From assembly GCA_019186985.1 (NCBI GenBank), contig JABARQ010000020.1, forward strand, positions 62,001-126,000: a stretch of 64,000 bases of DNA, given 5' to 3'. Shown piece after piece: positions 46,358-55,238 of this stretch (position 1 is its first letter; the number at the start of each line of letters is the position of its first letter). The position numbers and the translations under genes were made by a program. The notes under the pieces were generated by a model that saw only the letters and a list, made by a program, of their open reading frames with translations, made no database searches and was not told the origin of the DNA. The stretch comes from Prosthecobacter sp. (GTDB taxonomy: Bacteria; Verrucomicrobiota; Verrucomicrobiia; Verrucomicrobiales; Verrucomicrobiaceae).

Positions 46358-46743
46358 ACGTCCACCACCTTGCCTGACTTCCCGTCAGCCGTTTTCGCCG
46401 CCTTCCACTCCTTGTAGCGCTCCAGCTCACGCTCGATCAGCTTCAGGCAGAAGGCGACCACGGTGGCGTCATCCAGGTAGCCCACGCCGATGATCACGTC
46501 AGGGATCACATCCGCCGGATTCAGCACATACAACAGGGCCAGCGCCCCGGCGCTGATGGCCCAGTAGGGCACCTCGCGATAGCGCCCGGCCCAGTAATCC
46601 TTCACCAGCTCCAGGATCAGCCTCGCCTGCTCCACCCAGCGCTTCAGCTTCGGCAGCTTGTCCTCGATGTCCTGGGCGCGCTGGCTGACCTTTGCGATGT
46701 CGGTGTCGTGCTGGGTGTCTGGCGATGAGGGCGGCGGAGGCAT
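46354..46743 (-). CDS. YkvA-family (DUF1232) membrane protein
   Basis: A 129-residue protein with the DUF1232 signature: YWAISAGALALLYVLNPADVIPDVIIGVGYLDDATVVAFCLKLI, i.e. a hydrophobic helix followed by NP-x-D-x-IPD and a DD motif. The N-terminal part is an amphipathic helix. Function is unknown in all phyla. It is coupled to aroA in position: aroA ends 35 bp upstream of its start on the same strand. Confidence 0.88.
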   Translation of the reverse strand: MPPPPSSPDTQHDTDIAKVSQRAQDIEDKLPKLKRWVEQARLILELVKDYWAGRYREVPYWAISAGALALLYVLNPADVIPDVIIGVGYLDDATVVAFCLKLIERELERYKEWKAAKTADGKSGKVVDV

Positions 46744-46778
46744 GGTGCAAAAAACGCAAAACCAGGGCCGGACTTCGC

Positions 46779-48140
46779 TCACTTCCCAACGGGACGCGGC
46801 ACGCGGGTCAGCACCGGAATGGGTGCCTCGCCGGTTTCATTTCTGAAAAACATCGCCAGGTCATGCTCAAAGCCCGGGTAGCTGGTGTTGATGCATTCGC
46901 TGCCCTCGATCACGGTTTCACCCTCGGCAAACAGGCCCGCGATGGCGAAGGCCATGGCAATGCGGTGGTCGTGATAGGTGGTGATCTCGGCCCCATGCAG
47001 CCTTGCTCCACCGACAATCTCCATGCCGTCTTCGAACTCGGTCACGGTCACCCCCATGCGCCGCAGGTTTTCCGCAACAGCGGCAATTCGGTCCGTCTCC
47101 TTCACCCGAAGTTCCCGGGCATCCTTGATGAGCGTGTTGCCCCGGGCCAGGGCTCCCGCCACGGCCAGGATCGGCAGCTCGTCGATGACATTCGGAATCT
47201 CAGCCCCGCCAATCACCGTGGCGTTCAATTCACCGCCGGTGATGGTGACGTTGCCACGGGGCTCCCCGCGGCTGTCGGTTTCAAAGCTGGTGATCTGGGC
47301 CCCCATGCGCAGCAGGACGTTGATGACGCCGGTGCGGGTGGGGTTGAGACCGACATTCTTCAAGGTGATCTGCTGGCCCGGACTGGCGGCTGCCGCCACC
47401 ATCCAGAAGGCGGCGCTCGAGATGTCACCCGGCACCACGATGTCCGTGGCTCGCGGCGTCTGACCGCCATAAACCGAAATTGCATTGCCCTCGCGCAGCC
47501 ACTTCACGCCGAAATGGCTCATGATCCGCTCGGTGTGATTGCGGGTGGCGACCGGCTCGATCACCGTGGTTTTTCCCGGAGCAAACATGCCAGCCAGAAG
47601 CACAGCGCTCTTCACCTGGGCGCTTGCCATCGGCAGGGTGTAGGTGACCGGCTGAAGCGGGCCTCCGGTGATCTTCAAGGGCGCGCAGATCTTTTCCCCC
47701 TGCCCTTCCACCCTGGCTCCCATGAGCGCGAGCGGATCCGCCACACGCTTCATCGGCCGTTTCGAAAGCGAGGCGTCACCAAACATCTCCGTCGTGAAAT
47801 CCTGGCCGGCCAGGATGCCGGAGAGCAGACGGATCGTGGTGCCCGAGTTGCCGCAGTCAATCGGGCCTGCGGGGGCCTTGAGCCTTGGACCATGCCCGGT
47901 CACCGCCATCTTCACCAGCCCGACTCCTTCCAGCTCCTCCAGCGGCTCCACCTCAGCCCCCATCGCCTCCATGGCTTTCAGCGTGCAAAGGCAGTCCTCG
48001 CTGGGCAGAAAGCCCTCAATCACCGTCCGCCCGTCCGCCATGCCGGCAAACATCGCCGCGCGATGACTGATGCTCTTGTCTCCAGGGACGGAGATTTCAG
48101 CGGGAAAGGACTTCAGTTTGCGAACTTTGAGCGTGGCCAT
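46779..48140 (-). CDS. aroA: 3-phosphoshikimate 1-carboxyvinyltransferase (EPSP synthase)
   Basis: A 453-residue enzyme of the shikimate pathway joining PEP to shikimate 3-phosphate. Motifs: VPGDKSISHRAAMFAG, IDCGNSGTTIRLLSGILAG (PEP site), RPMKRVADPL, GDISSAAFWMVAAA, DELPILAVAGALARG and RELRVKETDRI with the active-site Glu/Arg, then DHRIAMAFAIAG. Nothing is missing. Confidence 0.96.
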   Translation of the reverse strand: MATLKVRKLKSFPAEISVPGDKSISHRAAMFAGMADGRTVIEGFLPSEDCLCTLKAMEAMGAEVEPLEELEGVGLVKMAVTGHGPRLKAPAGPIDCGNSGTTIRLLSGILAGQDFTTEMFGDASLSKRPMKRVADPLALMGARVEGQGEKICAPLKITGGPLQPVTYTLPMASAQVKSAVLLAGMFAPGKTTVIEPVATRNHTERIMSHFGVKWLREGNAISVYGGQTPRATDIVVPGDISSAAFWMVAAAASPGQQITLKNVGLNPTRTGVINVLLRMGAQITSFETDSRGEPRGNVTITGGELNATVIGGAEIPNVIDELPILAVAGALARGNTLIKDARELRVKETDRIAAVAENLRRMGVTVTEFEDGMEIVGGARLHGAEITTYHDHRIAMAFAIAGLFAEGETVIEGSECINTSYPGFEHDLAMFFRNETGEAPIPVLTRVPRPVGK

Positions 48141-48442
48141 GGTGGATGTGAACCCGCCCCTTCGCCTGGAATGCCGCCAAATTCAAGAAAAGCCATCCAG
48201 GAGCCTCGCCCTGCTCACTTCCGGCGCATGCCAGCCCCCGGAAAAATCCGTCTGGAGCGACCCTTCCCAGGGCTTGCGAACCCAGGCGAGAAAGGGGTTT
48301 TTCGACAGGAATCACAAGATGGACAGATCTGATAAAATCCTGTTTGCCCTGCGAATCATGTCAATCCTGTCACTGAGGCCATGAGATGCAATCATTGGCC
48401 AATTGGATGCGTAAGCCCTGGGCGCCTTCCAACACTCCACGC
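48141..48442. other. 302-bp intergenic stretch upstream of aroA
   Basis: No gene with plausible coding character is seen here. It contains the promoter side of aroA (near 48141-48200) and, at 48305-48372, a copy of a degenerate intergenic repeat described separately. A 104-codon plus-strand frame (48070-48384) overlaps aroA and looks like a shadow. Confidence 0.6.
48305..48372. repeat. degenerate ACAGGAT/ATCCTGT intergenic repeat
   Basis: ACAGGA (48305-48310) is followed by ATCCTGT at 48337-48343 and again at 48364-48370, 27 bp apart, with a TCAGATCTGTCC-type spacer (minus strand: GACAGGATTGACATGATTCG). Runs of ACAGGATT units between genes are common in several phyla and are of unknown function. 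Only one array is seen in this window. Confidence 0.5.
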
Positions 48443-49243
48443 TCAGGCCATGATCAGCCAGAAGGCGGCAAACAAGGTCAGCACGAACAGGGTCCATTCA
48501 AACGGCTTTTGCGGAATGCGCTTCAGCACCTGCCAGCCCACCAGGATCCCCAGCACGACAAACGGCAGCATCACCAGGTTGGTCGCCAGCGACCGCCCAT
48601 GAATGATCCCCAGGTCCGCCGAAAACGGCACCTTGAACAGGTTGATGAAGAGAAAAAACCGCGAAAACACGCCCAGGTGATCCTTCTTCTCCATGTGCTG
48701 GGACAGCAGATACACGGTCATCACCGGTCCGGCGGCATTGGCCAGCATGGTGACCAGCCCGGCACACAGCCCCATGCTCCACGAAAAGGCCTTGTGCTCG
48801 GTCAGGGCCAGAAAGTCCTGCCGTCGCGCATTCAGCAGCAGATGAAATCCCAGCAGGCCCACAATCAGCCAGCCGATGACCGTGCGCGCCGCACTGTTGT
48901 CGATGTGCCCGAGCAAAAACCAGCCGATCACGACTCCCGTGACAGCCGGCGGCACCATCGGCCAGATCCTGCGCCAGGAGCCTCCATGGCGGTTGATGTA
49001 ATAACCCATGACATCCGCCACGATGAGCAGCGGCAGCACAAGGCCCACCGATGGCTTGGCACCGAAGGCCTGGGCCATCAGCACCACGTTCAGCGTCGAT
49101 GTCCCCGACAGGCCCGCCTTTGACAAGCCGATGCAGACGGCGGCAATCGCAGCCAGCAGGAAGATCTGCGGATCCGCCGTGAAAAGCGTGTGCTGCTGCA
49201 GCCAGTCGGTCACGAAGCTCAAGACGTGAACCTCAGGGGACAA
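48443..49243 (-). CDS. TauE/SafE-family membrane exporter
   Basis: A 266-residue protein with about eight hydrophobic segments in the two-repeat layout of TauE/SafE (sulfite or sulfonate exporter) proteins; the signature AAVCIGLSKAGLSGTSTLNVVLMA matches the G-x-G-G-G-x-hydrophobic start of repeat 1, and MLANAAGPVMTVYLLS that of repeat 2. The substrate is unknown. There is no ATG before the first helix: TTG 49243 overlaps the L,D-transpeptidase stop by 11 bp, and GTG 49213 is an alternative. Confidence 0.85.
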   Translation of the reverse strand: MSPEVHVLSFVTDWLQQHTLFTADPQIFLLAAIAAVCIGLSKAGLSGTSTLNVVLMAQAFGAKPSVGLVLPLLIVADVMGYYINRHGGSWRRIWPMVPPAVTGVVIGWFLLGHIDNSAARTVIGWLIVGLLGFHLLLNARRQDFLALTEHKAFSWSMGLCAGLVTMLANAAGPVMTVYLLSQHMEKKDHLGVFSRFFLFINLFKVPFSADLGIIHGRSLATNLVMLPFVVLGILVGWQVLKRIPQKPFEWTLFVLTLFAAFWLIMA

Positions 49244-49847
49244 TCGTCACCGGCGTTCCCGCCGGGGCGATGGAGTAAATCTTGGACACCATGTCGTAAG
49301 GCATCCGGATGCAGCCATGAGAGGCCGGGGAGCCTGGGTGCGGGATCGCGCCGGCATGCATGCCGACCCCGTTGCCCGTCAGCCTCATCCAATAAGGCAT
49401 CCTGGCACCGATGAAGCGCCCGCCAGGCGGAACCCGGTGCACGCCAGCGGTGGCGTTGCTGTTCACCACGTCCCCCTTGGCATCGACAATGACACCATAC
49501 CTGTTCGACCTCTTGTCCACGATCTTTTCCGAAATGCGGAAGGTGCCCGTCGGAGTCGCGTAACCGCTCCGCCCAGTCGCAACATAGGTCCAGCCGACAT
49601 TCTCGCTGTTGCGGAACACATAGGCCTTCTGCTGGCTCAGGTCGATGGTGACCCGCACCGGCCCGGGCTGACCGCTGCCATGCCAGACATAAAGCGGACT
49701 GCTGGAGGAATCCGCTGGCTGGATTAGCAAAGGCTTGCGGATGACCTCCTGGCGCACAAAAGCCGTCGGCAGCCACTCTGTCGGCAGCTGACAGGCGCTC
49801 AGCAAGATCAAACCCGAGGCAGAGAGAACCAAACGTGCGTGTTTCAT
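49233..49847 (-). CDS. L,D-transpeptidase, lipoprotein (YkuD family)
   Basis: A 204-residue lipoprotein (lipobox LLSAC) with a YkuD catalytic domain: VTIDLSQQKAYVFRNSENV, TPTGTFRISEK, and the active site HPGSPASHGCIRM, with C179 as nucleophile. Such enzymes make 3-3 cross-links in peptidoglycan or attach proteins to it. ATG 49847 begins the signal peptide; the longer frame to 49910 does not. It is upstream of, and overlaps, the TauE-like gene. Confidence 0.9.
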   Translation of the reverse strand: MKHARLVLSASGLILLSACQLPTEWLPTAFVRQEVIRKPLLIQPADSSSSPLYVWHGSGQPGPVRVTIDLSQQKAYVFRNSENVGWTYVATGRSGYATPTGTFRISEKIVDKRSNRYGVIVDAKGDVVNSNATAGVHRVPPGGRFIGARMPYWMRLTGNGVGMHAGAIPHPGSPASHGCIRMPYDMVSKIYSIAPAGTPVTIVP

Positions 49848-49857
49848 GACAGCTGTG

Positions 49858-49886
49858 TTTTTAACAAACAGCCCTCGAATTGCCAA
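49858..49886 (-). promoter_or_regulatory. possible sigma-70-type promoter for the L,D-transpeptidase gene
   Basis: On the minus strand TTGGCA (49886-49881) and TAAAAA (49863-49858) are 17 bp apart in AT-rich DNA. The -10 box matches the consensus at only four of six positions and would leave a leader of only a few bases before ATG 49847. Confidence 0.3.
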
Positions 49887-50068
49887 AGGCGGATCTGGGT
49901 ATTTTGCCATATTGAATTAAACAGAACGTCGAAAAATTATGATGAATCCAGCCAACCCAAAAAAGACACTCGGGTCGCCGCCGTCCTCCGCCCTCGCTCA
50001 TCGGCCCATGAAGTCGATTTCGCCCGCTTGACTCCTGGTCAGAAAACCTGAATGCACGGCTTTTCCGA

Positions 50069-51157
50069 ATGACCTCCAAGCCCGATTCAACCACCTCCAT
50101 CAGCCCGCCCCTTCACCCCTGGCTGGCACGCATCCCCAAGGTCTTCGAAGGCATCGCTCCTGAACTCATCCGCAGGCTTGGCAGCCCGTCATTCACCCGG
50201 CTTGGGGCCGATTTTTACTCGATCAAAACAGCCCGCCCTGAGCTGCTTCATGAAAGTGACGCCGCCAGATTCCTGCGCTGGAAGCTGCCGCTTGACCACT
50301 CCTGGCCCTGCAACCCTCAAAAAATGGAGGGCTTCATCGAGAAGGCAGCCCAGACACTGGTTAAAAAATTCAAGGACCGCCGTCCCCAGGGCATTTTCGT
50401 CGGCCTCCTCAACCCAACCTCCCCCGACCGCTATTATCGAAGCCTGGCTTCCAATTTGCGTGGCCGTCTGCTTCAGGTGTTCCCCGGGTTGACTGCCGCC
50501 AGCGTCGAAGACCAGAACCCGGGTTTCGAATCCTTGTTCTGCCTGGTTGGCAAGGAAGGACTTTTCTGCGGCATGCAAAGCCCTCGCCTGTCCAACGGCT
50601 TCTACCCAGGAGGCAGCAAGTACATCGACCAGGACTCTCCGGACACCATCAGCCGCGCCGGAGCCAAGATCGCGGAAGCCCTGCACTACCTGCAAATGTA
50701 CCGCCCCCCGCTGCCGGCCGGAAGCCATTGGCTGGAGCTCGGTGCCTGCCCGGGCGGCATGACCTCCGAACTGCTCGCCCGCAATCAATGTGTCACGGCC
50801 ATCGACAAGGCCCCTCTGGACAAGCGTCTGGACGGCCGCAAGGGCCTGCGCTTTGTCCATATGAACGCGACGGAGTTTCAACCCGCACCGCGCGACAGGT
50901 TCGATGCGCTTCTTTCGGACATGAACGGACCGCCGGAGGAGTCGATCACTGAAATCAGCCGTCTGTCCCACTGGTTGAGAAAAGGCGGCCTGGTCGTTTT
51001 CACCCTGAAGCTGCCCAAGGTGGAGGATATCGACACGCCCTGCGCCATCCTCCGCCGCACGATCAAGTCCGCGGCCTCAGCAGGCCTGCGCCTGCTTGCC
51101 CAGACGCACCTGACCTACAACCGTCACGAGTTCACCCTTTTCCTGGAAAAGTCCTGA
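50069..51157 (+). CDS. RlmM-like 23S rRNA 2'-O-methyltransferase
   Basis: A 362-residue protein. The C-terminal half has a FtsJ/RrmJ-type SAM fold: GSHWLELGACPGGMTSELLARN, VTAIDKAPLDKRL, FDALLSDMNGPPEESITEISRLSHWLRKGGLVVFTLKLPK. The K-D-K-E-type tetrad of rRNA 2'-O-methyltransferases can be placed on K of IDKAP, D of SDMNG and K of LKLPK. The N-terminal half (THUMP-like) matches RlmM, which modifies C2498 of 23S rRNA in E. coli. The exact target is not proven. ATG 50069 has no Shine-Dalgarno sequence; the 220-bp gap before it is AT-rich. Confidence 0.85.
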   Translation: MTSKPDSTTSISPPLHPWLARIPKVFEGIAPELIRRLGSPSFTRLGADFYSIKTARPELLHESDAARFLRWKLPLDHSWPCNPQKMEGFIEKAAQTLVKKFKDRRPQGIFVGLLNPTSPDRYYRSLASNLRGRLLQVFPGLTAASVEDQNPGFESLFCLVGKEGLFCGMQSPRLSNGFYPGGSKYIDQDSPDTISRAGAKIAEALHYLQMYRPPLPAGSHWLELGACPGGMTSELLARNQCVTAIDKAPLDKRLDGRKGLRFVHMNATEFQPAPRDRFDALLSDMNGPPEESITEISRLSHWLRKGGLVVFTLKLPKVEDIDTPCAILRRTIKSAASAGLRLLAQTHLTYNRHEFTLFLEKS

Positions 51158-51159
51158 GA

Positions 51160-52074
51160 CTAGGCCCCGGCCAGCGCCGTGCCTCGGTTCAGCAGGTCCA
51201 GGAAACGCTGCTCAAACGGCTCCTCGGCGCCACATTGCATGAAGTCGATCTGATGCGCCGCACACTCACGGGAAAGCTCGTCACAGAAGGCGTCAAAGGC
51301 GTCCGTGTAGCGCTGCACATCGCGGCGAGTCAGCCAGAAACGACGGCGTTCCCCCGTCTCCACCTCATCCAGCTCCACCTCGCCCTCAAGAACCGGCGAC
51401 CGCTCCTCGGGATGCAGGATCTGTAGAAAATGGCATTCCCCAGGCCAGACTGCGGCGCGCTTCACGGACTCGGCCGCCGTGCTGACGTCACGTCCGAAAA
51501 AGTCCGAGATGACAAAGATCACCCCGTATCGCTGCCGGTTCGGATGAAAGTCCGCAAAACTCCGCTGCAAGTCGGTCAGGCCACCGAATTTGAGCCTCGT
51601 CACGGTCTGGATGATCTTTTCAATGCTGCCCTGGCCGCGTACCGGCGGAAGCTCCTGTCGAACAGTGTCGCTCAGGGAATACAGACTGACCCTCTGCTGT
51701 GCTGCCAGGCCCAGGTAGGCCAGGGCCACGGCAAACCGCAGCGCCTGCCTGCGCTTGCCCCCATAGGGCTGGGACATCGAGCCGCTGGTGTCGATCAGCA
51801 GGTGCAGGTTCAGCTCCTGCGTCTCCTCGTAAAGCCTGACAAAAAGCTTGTCCAGACGCGCATAGAGCCTCCAGTCGATCGCCCGGTAATCCTCCCTCGG
51901 GGTGTAGTGACGGTAGTCCTTGAACTCCCTCGAAAACCCCGTGGCCGGCGATGATTGCGTGCCCCGTCGGCTCAGCGCACGCCGCTTGCGCAGCCTCACC
52001 GCCAGCGACCTCAGCCGATCGAGAAAGGCGGAGTCAAAGAGGTCTTCGCGGACAATGGAGGCGTCTTCAGGCAC
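51160..52074 (-). CDS. DUF58 domain protein
   Basis: A 304-residue protein with the DUF58 core: DYRHYTPREDYRAIDWRLYARLDKLFVRLYEE, followed by a von Willebrand A-like domain with the DTSGSM metal-site motif (LLIDTSGSMSQPYGG). In many genomes it forms an operon with a MoxR AAA ATPase and membrane vWA proteins that act in cofactor or complex assembly; here those partners are absent from the window. It ends 2 bp from the convergent RlmM-like gene. Confidence 0.92.
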   Translation of the reverse strand: MPEDASIVREDLFDSAFLDRLRSLAVRLRKRRALSRRGTQSSPATGFSREFKDYRHYTPREDYRAIDWRLYARLDKLFVRLYEETQELNLHLLIDTSGSMSQPYGGKRRQALRFAVALAYLGLAAQQRVSLYSLSDTVRQELPPVRGQGSIEKIIQTVTRLKFGGLTDLQRSFADFHPNRQRYGVIFVISDFFGRDVSTAAESVKRAAVWPGECHFLQILHPEERSPVLEGEVELDEVETGERRRFWLTRRDVQRYTDAFDAFCDELSRECAAHQIDFMQCGAEEPFEQRFLDLLNRGTALAGA

Positions 52075-52156
52075 GGCACTCCCTTAAATGGTGGCACGCC
52101 TTTTGGGAAGGGCGGAATCATGCCCGCCACCCCCTCTTCCTTCAATCACCTGAAAA

Positions 52157-52606
52157 TCAGGCAACCACCGCGTCACGCGAACGGAAGCTCGACAGGAAGC
52201 TGGCGGCGTCCGGTGCAGCAGACTCGCTCATCGCATCCGCAATCTGGCTCTGCAGTTCACCACGGATGCGGCTCACGAGATCCAGTCCCTTGGAAGTCAC
52301 TCGCACCATGACCTTGCGACGGTCATCAATCGCATGTGTGCGCTCCATGTAACCCAGCTTTTCCAGACGGTCGACCAGGCCGGTGGCCGCCGCCGTCGAA
52401 TGGGACATCTTGCGCGCAATGTCCGTCATGGTCAGCTCCTTGGCCGAAGCCAGATAGCTGAGCAGGAAAAATTGCGCGAAGGAGATGTTATCACGGTTCA
52501 GTTCCCGCGACAGGTTCAGCAAAAACTCCCTCTGGCTGAAAAGGATGAAGTCAGCCAGTTTAGCATGATCTTTGCTTTGAGGCGAAGCTGGAGTCGGAGA
52601 GGGCAT
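52157..52606 (-). CDS. MarR-family transcriptional regulator
   Basis: A 149-residue winged-helix repressor. The recognition part reads LTMTDIARKMSHSTAAATGLVDRLEKLGYMERTHAIDDRRKVMVRVTSKG, with the D-x-R-x wing (DDRRKV). Its ligand and target are unknown; the divergent and downstream neighbours give no clue. A candidate promoter lies 40-70 bp upstream in the AT-rich gap. Confidence 0.92.
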   Translation of the reverse strand: MPSPTPASPQSKDHAKLADFILFSQREFLLNLSRELNRDNISFAQFFLLSYLASAKELTMTDIARKMSHSTAAATGLVDRLEKLGYMERTHAIDDRRKVMVRVTSKGLDLVSRIRGELQSQIADAMSESAAPDAASFLSSFRSRDAVVA

Positions 52607-52834
52607 ACCAGGAGAGTTATGGTTATCGAGACTTTTTACGGTGTGACGAAAGATAAGGCTCTGTATGGTTAAATCAACCTAAAAACTATAAAATCCGTAA
52701 ATAGACAGTAAAAGCGCTCAGTTTTTCTCAGAAGCGAGAAATTAATGATTCCGTATTATCAATGATGAGGGTCTTTTGGCAAGCTTTTTTCAAACCAAGC
52801 CCCCACTTTTTTAAAACTCCAAGCCCCTCCAAGA
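52607..52834. other. AT-rich 228-bp intergenic region
   Basis: The gap between the MarR start (minus) and the 3' end of the next minus-strand gene is clearly richer in A and T than the coding DNA. Apart from the candidate MarR promoter, I see no gene and no strong hairpin with a T-run. Confidence 0.6.
52650..52677 (-). promoter_or_regulatory. candidate promoter of the MarR-type regulator
   Basis: On the minus strand TTGATT (52677-52672) and TATCTT (52655-52650) are 16 bp apart, about 50 bp before ATG 52606. Both boxes match the consensus at four of six positions. No obvious MarR-type inverted repeat overlaps it. Confidence 0.35.
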
Positions 52835-55177
52835 TCAATCCAGCATCAGAATCTCGAAGAGATTGTGCCTTCGATCAGTCCACAATGGAATGGATTCAGG
52901 CTCCTGATTTTCAGGCCGATCAGCAGGAATAGTTTTTAAAAAATCATCAGTCCTGGCAAGCAGCAGGTAATCCGTCGAATCGTGGTCACCATCTTCCTCC
53001 GTGATCACTCGGGTGGTTTTCCAGCCCATGTCAGCCGCCAGGCCTTCCACCACGGGTGCCAGAGCGAGGTAGCTGTTCGTGACATGCACCACGATCACCC
53101 CTCCGGGTTTCATGTGACGACGATAGATGGCAAAGGCCTCCCGGGTCAGCAGGTGTACTGGGATGGCATCCCCGCTGAAGGCATCCAGCAGCAGCACATC
53201 GAAGCCTTGATCCGGCTCACGCTCCAGCATCAGCCTCGCATCCCCCAGGACCGTGGTCACCTTCGCATCACGCCTCTCGGCATCCGCCAGATAGGTGAAG
53301 TGCTTCCGGGCCAGCCGTGGAATCTCGGGGTTGATCTCATAAAAGCGCCACTGCTGGCCGGCCTTCGCATAACAAGCCGTCGTACCAGCGCCCATCCCCA
53401 CGATGGCCACCCGCGCATCCGCCCTGCCCTTGAGATTGTCCAGCGCCTTGCCGATGCCGGTCTGATGACCGTAATAAGTGACGGGCTCCTCCCGGTAGGC
53501 TGCCCCCATGTTCTGCATGCCGTGAATGATGCCGCCATGGGTCAGAGTCCGGTAGGTGTTTTCCAGGCCGTCATCCCAGTCCTCGTCCACATTCACCGCT
53601 CCATAAAAATTGCGCACCCGCTCCAGCCTCTCATCCACCGCCAGCGTCTGACGTTGGAGCCGGTGAAATCCCAGGATGCCGAAGATCAGTGAAACCAGGA
53701 TGACCAGGGCATGAACGACACGCTGCGGACGACGGTAGATCAGATAGGCCAGCAGCAGGACCACGATCCCGGCCGCCGCCCCCACAGACATGGCCCTCCC
53801 ACTCTCCAGGGCCTCCAGAGATCGGCGGGTCGTGTCCGGCAACAGGGTGACCCAGCCGCCTGCCTCCTTCACGGTTCCTGCCAGGATTTCAGCCAGCGAG
53901 GAAAGCCAGGTCGCCTTGTCAGCCTCATGGGCAACATATCCTCCTGCAAGCCAGGACAATCCCAGTCCTGCAAGGATCAGCGCGGCCAGGGTGATCCCCA
54001 GCCGTTTCACGCCTGTCCGCCAGACCCAGGCGACCCAGGCCAGCCAGGCGATCACATAGCAGGCGATCAAACCCAGCGGCCACTCCAGGTAGGTCACAAA
54101 CACTCGCGGCGCCACCAGGCTGACCAGCAGGCCTCCAAGCGCCCCGCCCAGGGACATCAGAAGATAAAACTCCGTCAGGTGCCCGGCCTTCGGCTTCAGC
54201 CTGGCCAGCTCCCCGTGGCAGACCATGCAGGCGAGAAAAACCGCCGCAAAGCTCCAGCCCAGCGCAAACAAATAGTTCGGCATCGGCTCGGCCGTCAGCG
54301 TCAGCTTCTTGCCCAGAGCCGTCACAAACAGCACGGCCATCGTCGGCAGCGCCCAGGCCCAGCTCGCATACCAGCGCTCATGCTCAAAGCAGATGATGAA
54401 GCTCAGCAGATACAGGCTCAGCGGCACCACCCACATGAACGGGACCACGGCCACATCCTGCGACACATGATTCGTCGTCGCCAGCAGCAGCGCACTCGCG
54501 GCGGCGGGCAGGATCACCCACAGCAGACGCCTGCCCCAGGAGGGCGCCGCCACGGGCTCAGCCGCTGACGGCGGCTCCTCGGTCGCCGGAGCCTCGGCCA
54601 GATTTCGCGTCCGCTTCACCAGCCAGAGCGACATCATGGCAAACACCACGAAGCCGGCCGACCAGATCCAGGTCTGCGTCGTCACATCCCAGACGGGCTC
54701 GATCAGGAAGGGGTAGCTCAGCAGCGCGGCGAGCGATCCCAGGTTGGAAAGGGCGTACAACCGCCACGGGCTCCTTCCCGGCATGGCCCGCGTGAACCAC
54801 ACCTGGGTCAGCGGACTGGTGCTGGAAAGCACGAAGTAAGGCAGGCCCACCGTGCCCAGCAGAAGCAGCAGAATGCGACCCGCTGGAGGCTCACCCCCTG
54901 TTGGCTTCCAGAAATCCCCCGGCACAATCGGCAGAAAGGCCAGAGCCCCCAGGATCAGCGCCGAATGAACCAGCCACTGAGCCCGCGGACGAAGCCGCGA
55001 CAGGCCGTGCGCATAGGCATAACCACCGAACAGAACAACCTGAAAGAAAAGCATGCAGGTCGTCCACACGCCGGGACTGCCGCCAAACCACGGCAGGATG
55101 AACTTGCTGATCACCGGCTGGACTTGAAACAACAGGAAGGCGCTGAGCAGGCTCAGCAGGGAGAAAAGCAGGTACAT
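52835..55177 (-). CDS. fused membrane/spermidine-synthase-like protein
   Basis: A 780-residue protein. The N-terminal about 520 residues form many membrane helices (two blocks separated by a Glu/Pro-rich linker near 200). The C-terminal about 230 residues have a class-I SAM fold of the spermidine synthase type: HGMQNMGAAYREEPVTYYGHQTGIGKAL, VAIVGMGAGTTACYAKAGQQWRFYEINPE, VLLLDAFSGDAIPVHLLTREAF. Such fused proteins are widely annotated as spermidine synthase but an aminopropyl acceptor has rarely been shown, so polyamine synthesis should not be assumed. Confidence 0.87.
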   Translation of the reverse strand: MYLLFSLLSLLSAFLLFQVQPVISKFILPWFGGSPGVWTTCMLFFQVVLFGGYAYAHGLSRLRPRAQWLVHSALILGALAFLPIVPGDFWKPTGGEPPAGRILLLLLGTVGLPYFVLSSTSPLTQVWFTRAMPGRSPWRLYALSNLGSLAALLSYPFLIEPVWDVTTQTWIWSAGFVVFAMMSLWLVKRTRNLAEAPATEEPPSAAEPVAAPSWGRRLLWVILPAAASALLLATTNHVSQDVAVVPFMWVVPLSLYLLSFIICFEHERWYASWAWALPTMAVLFVTALGKKLTLTAEPMPNYLFALGWSFAAVFLACMVCHGELARLKPKAGHLTEFYLLMSLGGALGGLLVSLVAPRVFVTYLEWPLGLIACYVIAWLAWVAWVWRTGVKRLGITLAALILAGLGLSWLAGGYVAHEADKATWLSSLAEILAGTVKEAGGWVTLLPDTTRRSLEALESGRAMSVGAAAGIVVLLLAYLIYRRPQRVVHALVILVSLIFGILGFHRLQRQTLAVDERLERVRNFYGAVNVDEDWDDGLENTYRTLTHGGIIHGMQNMGAAYREEPVTYYGHQTGIGKALDNLKGRADARVAIVGMGAGTTACYAKAGQQWRFYEINPEIPRLARKHFTYLADAERRDAKVTTVLGDARLMLEREPDQGFDVLLLDAFSGDAIPVHLLTREAFAIYRRHMKPGGVIVVHVTNSYLALAPVVEGLAADMGWKTTRVITEEDGDHDSTDYLLLARTDDFLKTIPADRPENQEPESIPLWTDRRHNLFEILMLD

Positions 55178-55238
55178 GAATGAGGACGAGGCAACACAGG
55201 CTAGCCGCAGGCCTTCCAGGCTGGCGATCTAATTTTGC

